A stretch of 64,000 nucleotides of DNA from Lewinellaceae bacterium (GTDB taxonomy: Bacteria > Bacteroidota > Bacteroidia > Chitinophagales > Saprospiraceae), in the NCBI GenBank assembly GCA_020636255.1, contig JACJYE010000001.1, positions 487,501-551,500 of the forward strand. Reading direction: 5' to 3'. The position numbers were made by a program, and so were the translations under genes. The notes below the pieces were generated by a model. That model ran no database searches, had not been told where the DNA came from, and was given only the letters and a program-made list of their open reading frames with translations. The stretch's first letter is position 1. Each line of letters starts with the position of its first letter. This document shows positions 20,368 to 29,363 of the stretch, one piece after another.

Positions 20368-20727
20368 CTAGCCGTTGCTGTCGGTAGCGATGGTATCTCT
20401 GCGCCTGGGCAATATAAACGGCTTTACCGGAGTAGAGTCAAGCAGCGTTTTGAGCTCTGGTTTTTCAGGTTTTTCAGGCTTTGGAGGTTTGTCGAGGGTA
20501 TCCCTGCTCATGCGGGCCTCTTCCAGGAGGATGGAATCCGCCAGTTTGCTGGCTTCTGTCAGGGCCTGTTCCCGGCACAATTTCAGGCGCGACTGCCGAT
20601 AGCTTTCTACCCGCTTGGCCACTTCATCATCGATCATGGCCTGTACGGCCAGCATATTACGGTCTTCCTCGGCGCATGAAGCCAGTATCAACAAGAACAG
20701 TAACCAAAGGTAGTGCCGGAGTTTCAT
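20368..20727 (-). CDS. Small lipoprotein, hypothetical
   Basis: 119 aa from the ATG at 20727, which overlaps the stop of the upstream gene by 4 nt (ATGA), indicating translational coupling. The lipobox is LILASC, giving a mature N-terminal Cys near residue 17. The mature part is charged and probably helical, with a Pro/Lys/Glu-rich run (KPPKPEKPEKPELK), and ends in a basic tail. Family not recognised. It is the third gene of a cluster with LptB and another small lipoprotein, which suggests a role near lipopolysaccharide or envelope assembly (inference). Confidence 0.75.
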   Translation of the reverse strand: MKLRHYLWLLFLLILASCAEEDRNMLAVQAMIDDEVAKRVESYRQSRLKLCREQALTEASKLADSILLEEARMSRDTLDKPPKPEKPEKPELKTLLDSTPVKPFILPRRRDTIATDSNG

Positions 20728-21026
20728 TGCTGTTGTAGTTCCCGTTTTATTCTCGCCCGGAGTTTTTCTTCTTCTTTGCGCCGCAATTCCAGAAGAGAAT
20801 CCAGGGCACTGTGCATGATCCCCGGGTAATCGTTGATGCAAACGCTGTCCATAACCAGCCTGATGCTGTCGATCTGCCGGGTAGCGATCGTATCGATCTG
20901 TACGCGCTCGCGGGAGGTGAGCCGGATGGATGTTTCGGGCTCTTCACAGGCTGAGGCGCCTATGGCCAAGAGTACAGCCAGCCCGGCAGCGGCGCGTATC
21001 ATTCTGCTGTAAGCACTAGCGTTCAT
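20724..21026 (-). CDS. Small lipoprotein, hypothetical
   Basis: 100 aa. The signal peptide ends in a lipobox-like AIGASAC (Cys about residue 27). The mature part contains short Ile/Asp-rich helices and a strongly charged C terminus (LRRKEEEKLRARIKRELQQQ). It overlaps the lptB stop by 11 nt and the next lipoprotein gene by 4 nt, so the three genes are tightly coupled. Family not recognised; it resembles the downstream lipoprotein in size and charge and may be a distant duplicate. Confidence 0.75.
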   Translation of the reverse strand: MNASAYSRMIRAAAGLAVLLAIGASACEEPETSIRLTSRERVQIDTIATRQIDSIRLVMDSVCINDYPGIMHSALDSLLELRRKEEEKLRARIKRELQQQ

Positions 21027-21777
21027 CGAGGTCGATCACTTTTTTGCGCAGCTCAAAATGCTTGCCCAGATAGACTTTGCGCACCATTTCGTCGGCGGCC
21101 AGTTCTTCCGCTGTCCCCGCTTTGAGGATGCTACCTTCGAACATCAGGTAGGCGCGGTCGGTAATGGACAGGGTTTCCTGTACATTGTGGTCGGTGATGA
21201 GGATACCGATATTTTTGGTCTTCAGTTTAGCGACGATGTACTGGATATCCTCTACGGCGATGGGGTCGATCCCCGCAAAAGGTTCGTCGAGCAGGATAAA
21301 TTTGGGGTCGGTCGCCAGGGCCCTGGCGATCTCCGTGCGGCGGCGCTCGCCGCCGGAGAGGGTATCTCCCCGGCTTTTACGCACTTTTTCCAGGCCGAAT
21401 TCATTGATCAGCCCTTCGAGGCGTTCGCGCTGCTGGGCCTTGCTGAGCGCAGTCATTTCGAGAACAGCTTTCACGTTGTCCTCAACGCTGAGCTTGCGGA
21501 AAACCGAAGGTTCCTGAGGCAGATAACCGATACCCAGCTGGGCCCGCTTGTACATCGGCAGAGAAGTGATATTTTCCTGTTCGAGGTACACCTGCCCCTC
21601 GTTGGGGCGAATGAAGCCCACCACCATGTAAAAAGTCGTGGTTTTGCCGGCGCCGTTTGGCCCCAGCAAGCCGACGATCTCTCCCTGGTTCACTTCCAGG
21701 GAAACGTGGCGGACGACCTCGCGCCGCCCGTATACCTTCACCAGGTTCTCACACCAAAGTCTAGCTGTTGAGTCCAA
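21016..21777 (-). CDS. lptB: Lipopolysaccharide export ABC transporter ATP-binding protein
   Basis: 253 aa. Walker A GPNGAGKTT, ABC signature LSGGERRR, Walker B FILLDEPFAGIDP and the H-loop His in 'LITDHNVQETL' are all present. The 'FYMVVGFIRPNEGQVYLEQENITSLPMYKRAQLGIGYLPQEPSVFRKLSVEDN' stretch is diagnostic for LptB, which powers LPS extraction from the inner membrane with LptF/LptG. The start is TTG at 21777: no ATG lies between it and the conserved N-terminal strand. The two overlapping lipoprotein genes downstream are probably co-transcribed. Confidence 0.95.
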   Translation of the reverse strand: MDSTARLWCENLVKVYGRREVVRHVSLEVNQGEIVGLLGPNGAGKTTTFYMVVGFIRPNEGQVYLEQENITSLPMYKRAQLGIGYLPQEPSVFRKLSVEDNVKAVLEMTALSKAQQRERLEGLINEFGLEKVRKSRGDTLSGGERRRTEIARALATDPKFILLDEPFAGIDPIAVEDIQYIVAKLKTKNIGILITDHNVQETLSITDRAYLMFEGSILKAGTAEELAADEMVRKVYLGKHFELRKKVIDLDER

Positions 21778-21834
21778 AGTCTGATTTTTATTCTGAGAAC
21801 GCCTCAGGCTTACTTCCTGTTTACGGTTTCCCGC

Positions 21835-22566
21835 TCAGTCGATGTATTCGATCTTGTTCAGGAAGCGGAACCCGACCGTCAGCTCAAAAGTGAGGTTGCG
21901 GATCTTGCGTTCCGGGATGTTTACATTGCCGGTAAAAAAGGAGTTGTTCACAAAAACGGTCGCACTGGGCTGCACGTACTGATAGGAAAAATCGGGGTTG
22001 ACTGAAAATTCGATGATCGTGCCCACCAGTTCTGAAAAAGGCAACTCAATGCCGCCACCCAGCGTAAGGCCATAGGTGATCTCCCGGATGAGCTCCTTGC
22101 TGTCATCGGGGTAGATGGGGTAGTACATATTGGCCTCCTTGTATTCGCCGAGGTTGGTGCTCAGGTTGTAATCGCCTCGTATGCCAAGGGTGTAGTAAGC
22201 CCGGGAGTCGTTGCCGAAAATATCGAATTTCTGCTTGGCGGCCAGCACCAGGGAGAGGTTCCTGAAGATGAACTCCTGCGCCGGCACCCGGAAAACATTA
22301 CCGCTGAAACCGAAGGCGTTCCTGCTGCGAAAGGCGCTGCCCTTGAGGTGATACCCCAGCTGAGCGAGCAGGGCGAACTGGTTGTTCTCCGGCAGCGATT
22401 CTATGTAAGCGATGCCGTGGTATTTGAACAAGGGGTCCTGTTCAAACCCTTCCCACTGCTGTACGCCGATCGTCAGGCCGCCTTTCAGGCCAAATGCGTA
22501 ACCCTGGGCCCTAAGGCCGTACCCTAAAAACAAAACCAGTACAAAGGCCAGTACAATCCGGTTCAT
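21835..22566 (-). CDS. Outer-membrane beta-barrel protein, hypothetical
   Basis: 243 aa from the ATG at 22566. Signal peptide of about 20 residues (IVLAFVLVLFLGYGLRAQ). The mature part opens with 'YAFGLKGGLTIGVQQW', the usual first strand of Bacteroidota porin-like barrels of the OMP_b-brl type, and continues as alternating amphipathic strands. The C-terminal strand is 'NLTFELTVGFRFL'. No enzymatic motif. It lies 57 nt upstream of lptB on the same strand, in keeping with an envelope function. Confidence 0.8.
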   Translation of the reverse strand: MNRIVLAFVLVLFLGYGLRAQGYAFGLKGGLTIGVQQWEGFEQDPLFKYHGIAYIESLPENNQFALLAQLGYHLKGSAFRSRNAFGFSGNVFRVPAQEFIFRNLSLVLAAKQKFDIFGNDSRAYYTLGIRGDYNLSTNLGEYKEANMYYPIYPDDSKELIREITYGLTLGGGIELPFSELVGTIIEFSVNPDFSYQYVQPSATVFVNNSFFTGNVNIPERKIRNLTFELTVGFRFLNKIEYID

Positions 22567-22655
22567 GTGCTTTCCTGTTTTCCTGCAAAAGTGGCGCTTT
22601 TTTTGCAAAAAGTGGGTGTCCGGGCCATAAAATGGGCCCAGTGGCCGCGCCCGGC

Positions 22656-24086
22656 TTACTGCACCCGAAGCTGCTGCCCTACTTTGATCGTATTGTTACC
22701 GAGCTGGTTAAGCTTTTTGAGCTCCTCGACCGTGATATTGTAACGCTTCGAGATATTGTACAGGGTATCGCCGGTAGCTACCGTATGGTAAACAGGGGCG
22801 GAAGGCACGGGCGTGGCCGGTTTTTCCGGTTCGGGCTGAGCAGGTGCTTCTGGCAGCGGCACCGGAGTCGGTTCTCCTACCGGCGGCGGTGTTGGAGTAG
22901 GCTTGGGTTGGGGCTCCGGCTCAATGGGGGGCAGCGAGGGAGGCATAGTGGGTGTTGTAGGCTTTTCTTCTTTTATCTCGCCACCCTCTTCCTCCATATC
23001 CAGAAAGCCGTCCTCATCCTCATCGGGCACGTTTACCGCAGGCCTGCTCTCTTCGGGCTTGCGCTCGCTGGCGAGTATAGGGTGTTCTTTCACTTTACAC
23101 CCTCTGAGCTTAACGCGCTCGCCGATAGCCGGTTGGGTGCCATCGGCCATTTTGTTGCGCTTGTACAACTTGTCGAGTTTGACGCCATAGATCTGGGAAA
23201 TGCCGTACATATCTTCGCCTTCCTTGACGTAATGCCAGGTGCGCTTACCCCGGAAGCTGTTGCGCTTGGGCTGTAAGTAGACCACCGTACCTTCTGCGAG
23301 TTTTTCATTGCGATCCTTCAGCCCTTCGTTGTAGTGCAGGATCTCGCTCAGGCGTACACTGGCGCGGGTGGAGATCTCTTCGGGCGTCTCTTCGGCCTTG
23401 GCCAGGACGTAACGCACGTCGTTGTTCTCAAATTCCAGGCCCGGGCGCACGATGGCGTCTTCCCCTTCATTGGCTACGCCGGAATCGGCAATGATCTCCA
23501 GCGAGCTCATTTGGTCGAAACGATACAGCTCGTAACGCTCGATAATATCGATGAGTTTGTGGTGGTAATTGGCGCTGGTGGCGTAACCCGCAGTCCGCAG
23601 GCCTTCGGCCCAGGCTTTGTAGTCGGTGGGCTCTATGCGGAAGAGGAAGCCGTAACGGTACTGCTTTTTGGGGTCGCGCAGAAACTCCGAATGGGCGATG
23701 AAACTCGCTTCAGGATTTTTATAGGAGCGAAAACAGGATTCGATGAGCTTGCCTTCCTCGTCGTAGTCATCATCTTTTTTATAGACCTTTTTACCATCCC
23801 AGTCGTTGCCGCACTTGATACCGAAATGGTTGTTGGCGTGGCGCGCCAGCCAGCTCTGCCCGGCGTTGGATTCAAGGATGCCCTGCGCCAGTTTGATGCT
23901 GGCCGGAATGCCAGCCCGCTCCATCTCACTGATGGCGATCTCTTTGTATCGCTCGATATACTGCAGGTTTTCGCTTTCTTGTGCACGAACAGCACTGGCC
24001 GCCAGGAGCATCAGGATTAATAAGCAACCATCAAAAAACAAGTTCGACGGTCTTGCGAAGCGGCGCAGGCTGGAAGCTTTTGGCAT
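22656..24086 (-). CDS. Peptidoglycan glucosaminidase with LysM repeats
   Basis: 476 aa from the ATG at 24086; ATGs at 24146 and 24158 are in frame and would add residues encoded by the palindromic repeat. After the signal sequence (LLILMLLAASAVRAQ) comes a GH73-type domain ('IPASIKLAQGILESNAGQSWLARHANNHFGIKC' with the catalytic Glu). A central LysM-like unit follows ('WHYVKEGEDMYGISQIYGVKLDKLYKRNKM'), then a Pro/Glu-rich linker and a C-terminal LysM ('YHTVATGDTLYNISKRYNITVEELKKLNQL..IKVGQQLRVQ'). It probably hydrolyses peptidoglycan during growth or separation. The N-terminal coding region lies inside a dispersed repeat, so the true start is uncertain. Confidence 0.88.
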   Translation of the reverse strand: MPKASSLRRFARPSNLFFDGCLLILMLLAASAVRAQESENLQYIERYKEIAISEMERAGIPASIKLAQGILESNAGQSWLARHANNHFGIKCGNDWDGKKVYKKDDDYDEEGKLIESCFRSYKNPEASFIAHSEFLRDPKKQYRYGFLFRIEPTDYKAWAEGLRTAGYATSANYHHKLIDIIERYELYRFDQMSSLEIIADSGVANEGEDAIVRPGLEFENNDVRYVLAKAEETPEEISTRASVRLSEILHYNEGLKDRNEKLAEGTVVYLQPKRNSFRGKRTWHYVKEGEDMYGISQIYGVKLDKLYKRNKMADGTQPAIGERVKLRGCKVKEHPILASERKPEESRPAVNVPDEDEDGFLDMEEEGGEIKEEKPTTPTMPPSLPPIEPEPQPKPTPTPPPVGEPTPVPLPEAPAQPEPEKPATPVPSAPVYHTVATGDTLYNISKRYNITVEELKKLNQLGNNTIKVGQQLRVQ

Positions 24087-24134
24087 GCCATATCGCAAGG
24101 CCTCCAATCGAGAACTTATTTTTTGAACACTGCT
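24024..24134. repeat. Dispersed palindromic repeat, copy B, overlapping a gene start
   Basis: Outer arms ATCAAAAAACAAGTTC (24030-24045) and GAACTTATTTTTTGAA (24112-24127) pair imperfectly. Inside them are TCTTGCGAAGCGGC and GCCATATCGCAAGG, degenerate versions of the GATGTGGC/GCCACATC arms of the family. The copy overlaps the 5' coding region of the LysM glucosaminidase gene and contributes its most likely start codon. Confidence 0.7.
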
Positions 24135-24374
24135 TAATCTCGTCATTTTATAAAACATGGCAAATCGATTTATTAACCGGGGTTCAGGGCCAGCTTTCGG
24201 GGGCGCCCGGATCGTTCAAGGGGGAAATAAAAATTCCTTCTATCAACGTCACCCGAAGTAAAAATATGATAAGCCCTGTGCGCTAATATACATGGCCGGG
24301 CGCATAAGGTGTACTATAGCCGCCTACCATTATGGTTTTTTGCCCAATCCGCTGCCTATAAACATTATAAAGCG

Positions 24375-24382
24375 TACCTTTG
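24375..24382 (+). promoter_or_regulatory. Promoter -7 box TACCTTTG
   Basis: An exact match to the Bacteroidota -7 consensus TAnnTTTG, 24 nt before the radical SAM start codon, giving an expected leader of about 18 nt. The -33 element is not clear. The rest of the interval 24159-24374 contains no gene that I can support. Confidence 0.5.
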
Positions 24383-24406
24383 CACTCCAAATCAGCACGT
24401 TAGGCT

Positions 24407-25705
24407 ATGGCATTGACCGAATCTCCATACGTTCTCTACTCCGATGGCGAGGGCAATATTTTTGAAGACACCACACTTCTTGCCGTGGGCCGCAGTGGGT
24501 TTTACGCCACGCCTATCCCCGAAGAAGAATGGATAGCGTTGCCCGACGGCGGTAGCCTTTACGAACTACCCGGCCGGCGCGGCGTCGGTATCGACGTCGA
24601 GACGGGCGAGATGAGGGCCTGTGAAAAAGGCTGGGCTACCGCCGCCTTTATCCCGCCCGCTTATACCGGCCTTTATCTGGCTTCCTTCATGAACCAGCCT
24701 GAAGCGCCTACTTTACCGCTGTTCTGCTATACGGCGGTGGGCTGGCTCGACGGCAATTTTTATGTGCCGGCCGTACGCATAGAGCAGGACATCCGCCAGG
24801 AATGCAGTGGTTTCAGCCAGAGCACCGTGGAACAAGGGGTGGAAAGCCTGCGCCGCGCTTACCCCCAAAACCGCATTGTGGAGCATCTGTCCGGCAACTG
24901 CGCGCTCACATACCATTGCCCGGCCGCCCGCAACTACTTTATGGGCCGTTGGGAGTGCCCGGTGCCCACTTCCCCTGCCTGCAACTCCAATTGCCTGGGT
25001 TGCATCAGCCTCCAACCGGAAGACGAGGTGATCGTTTCCAGCCACGACCGCCTCAGCTTTAAGCCAACGGCCGGGGAGATCGTGGAATACACCGTACCCC
25101 ACCTGGAATCGGCTCCTTTTCCCATCATCAGCTTTGGGCAGGGCTGTGAAGGCGAACCCCTGCTGATGTGGGAAACGCTTTGCGACGCCATCCGCCAGAT
25201 CCGGAAATTCACCGATAAGGGCAGCATCAACATCAATACCAACGGCAGCAAGCCCGATGCGGTAGAGGCGCTTTGCCAGGCCGGCCTCAACAGCATCAGG
25301 GTGAGCACCAACTCGGCACAGGAATGGCTGTATACCGCTTATTACCGCCCCAACAATTACGCATTCGACGATATACTGGAAAGCCTTCGCGTGGTGAACC
25401 GCCACGGTGGGTGGACGAGCATCAACTACTTCGTATTCCCGGGTGTCACCGACAGTGAAGCCGAATATCAGGCCCTGCGCGAGCTCATCCGAAACACCGG
25501 GCTGAAGATGATCCAATGGCGCAACTTCAACATCGACCCCGATTGGTACCTCGAGCGGGTGGGCATCAGCGATACGGAGGAAGCTATGGGCATCAGCGAG
25601 CTGATGCGCCGCATCAGGGAAGAGTTTCCCGAGCTGAAGTTCGGCTATTTCAACCCACCTAAAGAACGCATCGAGGGCAATTACGAGTTTGATTTCGCGC
25701 ATTAA
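24407..25705 (+). CDS. Radical SAM domain protein
   Basis: 432 aa. The 4Fe-4S motif CxxxCxxC is at Cys192, Cys196 and Cys199 (CNSNCLGC), unusually far from the N terminus; about 190 residues of an uncharacterised N-terminal domain precede it. The SAM-binding Gly-rich strand 'ISFGQGCEGEPLL' and 'ININTNGS' follow. The enzyme should cleave S-adenosylmethionine to a 5'-deoxyadenosyl radical; the substrate cannot be inferred. A pseudouridine synthase gene begins 11 nt downstream. It may belong to a Bacteroidota-wide radical SAM group without assigned function. Confidence 0.88.
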   Translation: MALTESPYVLYSDGEGNIFEDTTLLAVGRSGFYATPIPEEEWIALPDGGSLYELPGRRGVGIDVETGEMRACEKGWATAAFIPPAYTGLYLASFMNQPEAPTLPLFCYTAVGWLDGNFYVPAVRIEQDIRQECSGFSQSTVEQGVESLRRAYPQNRIVEHLSGNCALTYHCPAARNYFMGRWECPVPTSPACNSNCLGCISLQPEDEVIVSSHDRLSFKPTAGEIVEYTVPHLESAPFPIISFGQGCEGEPLLMWETLCDAIRQIRKFTDKGSININTNGSKPDAVEALCQAGLNSIRVSTNSAQEWLYTAYYRPNNYAFDDILESLRVVNRHGGWTSINYFVFPGVTDSEAEYQALRELIRNTGLKMIQWRNFNIDPDWYLERVGISDTEEAMGISELMRRIREEFPELKFGYFNPPKERIEGNYEFDFAH

Positions 25706-25716
25706 AGGCTTCCGTT

Positions 25717-26367
25717 TTGGAACTCCCCATCCTCACCGAAACAGCCCACTACCTCGCTATCCACAAACCGGCGGGCCTGCTTGTGGAGCGCAACCCCTGG
25801 GAGCCTTCCGTAGAATCTATTGTTTTGGAATACCTGAAGCAAGGGCATCACAGGCCCTTCCTCGGCATTGTGCACCGCCTCGACAGGGTTACTTCAGGAG
25901 TATTATTGCTGGCTAAAAAGAAAAACGCGCTGAAAGTGCTCAACCGGCAATTTGCCGAGCGGCAGGTGAGAAAAACCTATCTTGCAGTAGTGGAGCAGGC
26001 GCCTGAGAAAACAGAGGGGAAGCTGGAACACTGGCTTTTCAAGGACCAGCTTAACAAACGGGCAGTGGTATATGAAAAACAGCATAAAGGCGCAGTGCCC
26101 TGCAGCCTTTCCTATACGGCCCTGAGCGAAAGCTTACTGGAAATACATCCCGATACCGGCAAATTCCACCAGATACGCGCCCAGTTGGCCGCTATTGGCT
26201 GTCCTATCGTCGGTGATAGCCTTTACGGCGCACAGCAGGCCTACAGGCCAGGCGCTATCATGCTGCACGCATGGAAGCTCGATTTCCTGGGCCCTCCCGG
26301 CCAGGAGGCGGTTAGGGTCGAAGCGCCGTTACCGAATGAACAGTTATGGCAGCAGGCCGGATTATAG
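25717..26367 (+). CDS. RluA-family pseudouridine synthase
   Basis: 216 aa. The catalytic Asp lies in 'GIVHRLDRVTSGVLLLAKK', the RluA signature. 'HYLAIHKPAGLLVERNP', 'VRKTYLAVV' and 'HPDTGKFHQIRAQLAAIGCPIVGDSLYG' complete the fold. It isomerises uridine to pseudouridine in rRNA or tRNA; the target site is not predictable. The start is a TTG at 25717, since no ATG precedes the conserved strand in frame. No S4 domain is present, as in short RluA/TruC-like members. It is followed by a dispersed-repeat fragment. Confidence 0.9.
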   Translation: MELPILTETAHYLAIHKPAGLLVERNPWEPSVESIVLEYLKQGHHRPFLGIVHRLDRVTSGVLLLAKKKNALKVLNRQFAERQVRKTYLAVVEQAPEKTEGKLEHWLFKDQLNKRAVVYEKQHKGAVPCSLSYTALSESLLEIHPDTGKFHQIRAQLAAIGCPIVGDSLYGAQQAYRPGAIMLHAWKLDFLGPPGQEAVRVEAPLPNEQLWQQAGL

Positions 26368-26420
26368 GCCGGGTGAATGCGCCACGTACAATAAAAATTT
26401 TCATCTTTCCTTTATACATT

Positions 26421-26466
26421 GATGCGCCACATCGCACAATCGCCGAACTTATTTTTTGATCGTTAC
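26421..26466. repeat. Dispersed palindromic repeat, copy C (one arm only)
   Basis: Only the right arm of the family is present: GCGCCACATCGCACAATC followed by GCCGAACTTATTTTTTGA and CGTTAC. It ends 16 nt before the start codon of the TlpA-like gene, so it lies in its leader or promoter. A partial GCGCCAC match occurs about 48 nt upstream in the same orientation. Confidence 0.6.
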
Positions 26467-26481
26467 TAAACTTGTTAGCTA

Positions 26482-28422
26482 ATGAAACCATTGTTCACCC
26501 TGATCACGATCCTTACCCTGGTTTTCCAGCTCCATGCTCAGCATCTCACATTCCTGCCTGAAAAGCCTGCGCCGGGAGAGGCCGTTACATTCCGGTACGA
26601 CCCCGCCGATACGCCCCTGAAAGGTTCGGATAAAGTATATGCCACAGCTCTGCTTTTTTCAGAAAGTGAAACGCCCGAAGCTATCGACGTAGATATGCAG
26701 CCCGCCGGCGCCTTTTTTACCGGAGCATTAGCCACCAGTGCGGACGCCAAAGCACTGTTCATCAAACTGGAAAATGAATCGGGAGAGCTGTCGGACAACA
26801 ATAAAGAGCAAGGCTATTGGGCGATGTTTTACCAGGCCGGACGCCAGGAGCCCGTACAGGGCGCGTATGCCAGCATGGCCCAGGCCGTATACAGCTATTC
26901 CTTTTACACCGGGATAAAGCGCAGCCCGGAGCAGGCGCTGGATTATCTCCGACAAGAGTTTCAGCTGTACCCGGCTTCTAAGCTTAATGCCCGGTTCGCC
27001 ACTGACTTTGCCGGCCTGGCAGCCCAGAACAAAGACGAAAAGGCCCTGGGCCAGGCCAAGGCTATAGCAACAGAACTGGCCGGCAGTAATAAAGCCACGG
27101 AAGATGAACTGAACCAGGCCTACTATATGTATCAGCGAATGAAAGAAGAAACGCTGGCAAAAGAGCTGGGGGAAAAGATCCAAAAGAAGTATCCCAACGG
27201 TAATGTAGCCGGCGATGAATTGTTCTCCCGGTTTTACGAAGAGAAAGATCTGGCCAGGAAGGAAGCTCTCTTTGAAACGTTCAAGAAACAGTTCGCCAAA
27301 AATAAAAACTTCGCCATTGCTCAGAACAACTATGCCAGGATACTGGCCAACAGCAGTGCAGCCCGTGGCGACTGGGGCAAATTCACCCATTACCTATCCC
27401 TCATCAGCGACCGGCAGGCCAAAGCGTCGATCCTGAATAGCCAGGCATGGGATATGGCAGGCGAAGGGCTGGAAGGAGAAGCAGGAGGCCTGGAAATGGC
27501 GGGCCAGCTTTCCAGCCAGTCGCTGGAATTGATCAAAGAATGCCTCAGCAACCTGGACGAAGGGCGAAATTCCTTTTTCAGCCCCCGGTACTGGAAAAAT
27601 ATTCTGGAAAGCAATTACGGCATGTACTCCGATACTTACGCAGTCATTCTATATCGCCAGGGCGCCATTGCAGATGCGCTGCACTATCAGGCCATTGCCT
27701 GCGAAAACAGCAATTTTTCCGACGGAGAGCTCAACGAGCGTTATGCCATTTATTACGAAAAGGCCAAGGGCAGGCAAGCGGCCGAAGCGCGGCTCGCCCA
27801 GTTTATCAGGGAAGGCACCGCAACCAGCAATATGAAGGAGCAGCACAAGCGCCTCTTCCTGGCCAATAACAGCCTCGAAGACGCCTATGAGCTGTATGCG
27901 GCTGAATTGGAAAAGGCGGCACTTGAAAAACTGCGCGAGGAAACCCGCCGGAAGATGATCGATGAAGATGCCCCCGATTTCACCTTGCTCAACCTCGACG
28001 GGCGTGAAGTCAAACTGAGCAGCCTCCGGGGGAAAACGGTAGTGCTCGACTTTTGGGCCACCTGGTGCGGCCCCTGCAAGGCCTCTTTCCCTGGCATGCA
28101 GCGTGCTGTTAACCATTTCAAGGACAATGCCGATGTCGTTTTCCTCTTCATCGACACCTGGGAAAACGATGGCGATAAGGAAAAGAATGCCGCTGATTTC
28201 ATCAGCTCACATGAGTATACTTTCGAAGTACTGATGGACAACGACAGCAAAGTAGTGTCTCAGTTCGGCGTACGGGGCATCCCCACCAAGTTCGTCATTG
28301 GCCCCGACGGGCGTATCCGCTTTAAAAGCGTCGGGTTTGGTGGCAATGACGAAGAACTGCTTACCGAAGTGAAAACCATGGTTGAAGTGGCGGCAGCAGA
28401 AGGGCGCAAAACCATGCCGTAA
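26482..28422 (+). CDS. TlpA-like thioredoxin-fold protein with long N-terminal region
   Basis: 646 aa with a signal peptide (LFTLITILTLVFQLHAQ). The first ~490 residues form an immunoglobulin-like segment and helical repeat-like region (TPR-like spacing, Ala/Leu/Lys rich). The last ~140 residues are an AhpC/TSA-TlpA thioredoxin fold with the redox motif Trp528-Cys529-Gly-Pro-Cys532 and the cis-Pro in 'GVRGIPTKFVIGPDG'. It likely reduces or exchanges disulfides in the periplasm. This large layout is common in Bacteroidota. Preceded by a repeat arm, followed by the EEP-family gene 58 nt downstream. Confidence 0.88.
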   Translation: MKPLFTLITILTLVFQLHAQHLTFLPEKPAPGEAVTFRYDPADTPLKGSDKVYATALLFSESETPEAIDVDMQPAGAFFTGALATSADAKALFIKLENESGELSDNNKEQGYWAMFYQAGRQEPVQGAYASMAQAVYSYSFYTGIKRSPEQALDYLRQEFQLYPASKLNARFATDFAGLAAQNKDEKALGQAKAIATELAGSNKATEDELNQAYYMYQRMKEETLAKELGEKIQKKYPNGNVAGDELFSRFYEEKDLARKEALFETFKKQFAKNKNFAIAQNNYARILANSSAARGDWGKFTHYLSLISDRQAKASILNSQAWDMAGEGLEGEAGGLEMAGQLSSQSLELIKECLSNLDEGRNSFFSPRYWKNILESNYGMYSDTYAVILYRQGAIADALHYQAIACENSNFSDGELNERYAIYYEKAKGRQAAEARLAQFIREGTATSNMKEQHKRLFLANNSLEDAYELYAAELEKAALEKLREETRRKMIDEDAPDFTLLNLDGREVKLSSLRGKTVVLDFWATWCGPCKASFPGMQRAVNHFKDNADVVFLFIDTWENDGDKEKNAADFISSHEYTFEVLMDNDSKVVSQFGVRGIPTKFVIGPDGRIRFKSVGFGGNDEELLTEVKTMVEVAAAEGRKTMP

Positions 28423-28480
28423 TCATGTAAATAGCCGGGTGATCACGCCCTGTATGATCTGATAACTATACCATCTTATT

Positions 28481-29350
28481 ATGAATCGTTTGCTATTAGC
28501 CTGTTTCCTGATGTTTGGGCTTTCTGCCGCTACTGCTCAGGCGGAAAACCTGAGGGTGATGACCTTCAATATTCGCTACCCCAACCCGGGCGACGGAGTG
28601 GACGCCTGGCCCAACCGAAAGGAACTGGTGGCCAGTATGATCCGCTTCAACGGCGCAGATATCGTCGGCCTCCAGGAAGCTTTCCGGTTTCAGCTGGACG
28701 AACTTTCGGCCCTGCTGCCAGGTTATGCCTGGTATGGCCTGTGCAGGACGGATGGCAGCAAAACCCCGAACCCGGACAATGAATTTTCCGCTATTTTTTA
28801 TCGCCAGGATCGGCTCGAAATACTGGACAGCGGTACATTCTGGCTTTCCGAAAGCCCGGACACGCCCGGCAGCAAGGGCTGGGATGCCGCTCTGCCACGT
28901 ATCTCCAGCTGGGCACGCTTCAGGGACAAGGCCAACGGCCAGGTTTTTTACCATTTCAACACCCACTTCGACCACATGGGCGCACAAGCCAGGGCGGAGA
29001 GTGCCCGGCTCATCATGGCCCGCATAAAGGCCATCACAAGCGGCGAGCCCATACTGTTGACCGGCGACTTTAACTGTACGCCAACCGACGAGCCATACCG
29101 CATCCTGACATCGGAAACAAGCGGCCTGGCCGATGCGATGTTCCTGTCGGAGATGCCGCACCACGGCCCGCTGAGCACCTGGTCAGGGTTTCAGTTCCCC
29201 GGCGTTCCCGGGCGGCGCATCGACTTTATTTTCGTAAATGACAAGGTGCAGGTATTGCGCCACGCCATCCTGTCGGATTGCTGGAGCGGCCGCTTCCCGT
29301 CCGATCATTTGCCGGTGCTGGCAGAGGTACATTTGAAGAACGGTAAATAA
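28481..29350 (+). CDS. Secreted endonuclease/exonuclease/phosphatase-family hydrolase
   Basis: 289 aa with a signal peptide (LLLACFLMFGLSAATAQA). DNase I-like fold: 'LRVMTFNIRYPNPGDGVDAWPNR', the metal-binding Glu in 'DIVGLQEAF', 'HFNTHFDHMG', 'LLTGDFNCTP' and the catalytic 'PSDHLPVLAEVHL'. The fold covers nucleases, inositol-phosphate phosphatases and sphingomyelinases; the 'YPNPGDG.D.WPNR' start is typical of secreted members of unknown substrate in Bacteroidota. It is convergent with a TetR gene 13 nt away. Confidence 0.9.
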   Translation: MNRLLLACFLMFGLSAATAQAENLRVMTFNIRYPNPGDGVDAWPNRKELVASMIRFNGADIVGLQEAFRFQLDELSALLPGYAWYGLCRTDGSKTPNPDNEFSAIFYRQDRLEILDSGTFWLSESPDTPGSKGWDAALPRISSWARFRDKANGQVFYHFNTHFDHMGAQARAESARLIMARIKAITSGEPILLTGDFNCTPTDEPYRILTSETSGLADAMFLSEMPHHGPLSTWSGFQFPGVPGRRIDFIFVNDKVQVLRHAILSDCWSGRFPSDHLPVLAEVHLKNGK

Positions 29351-29363
29351 TATAACCGATCGT

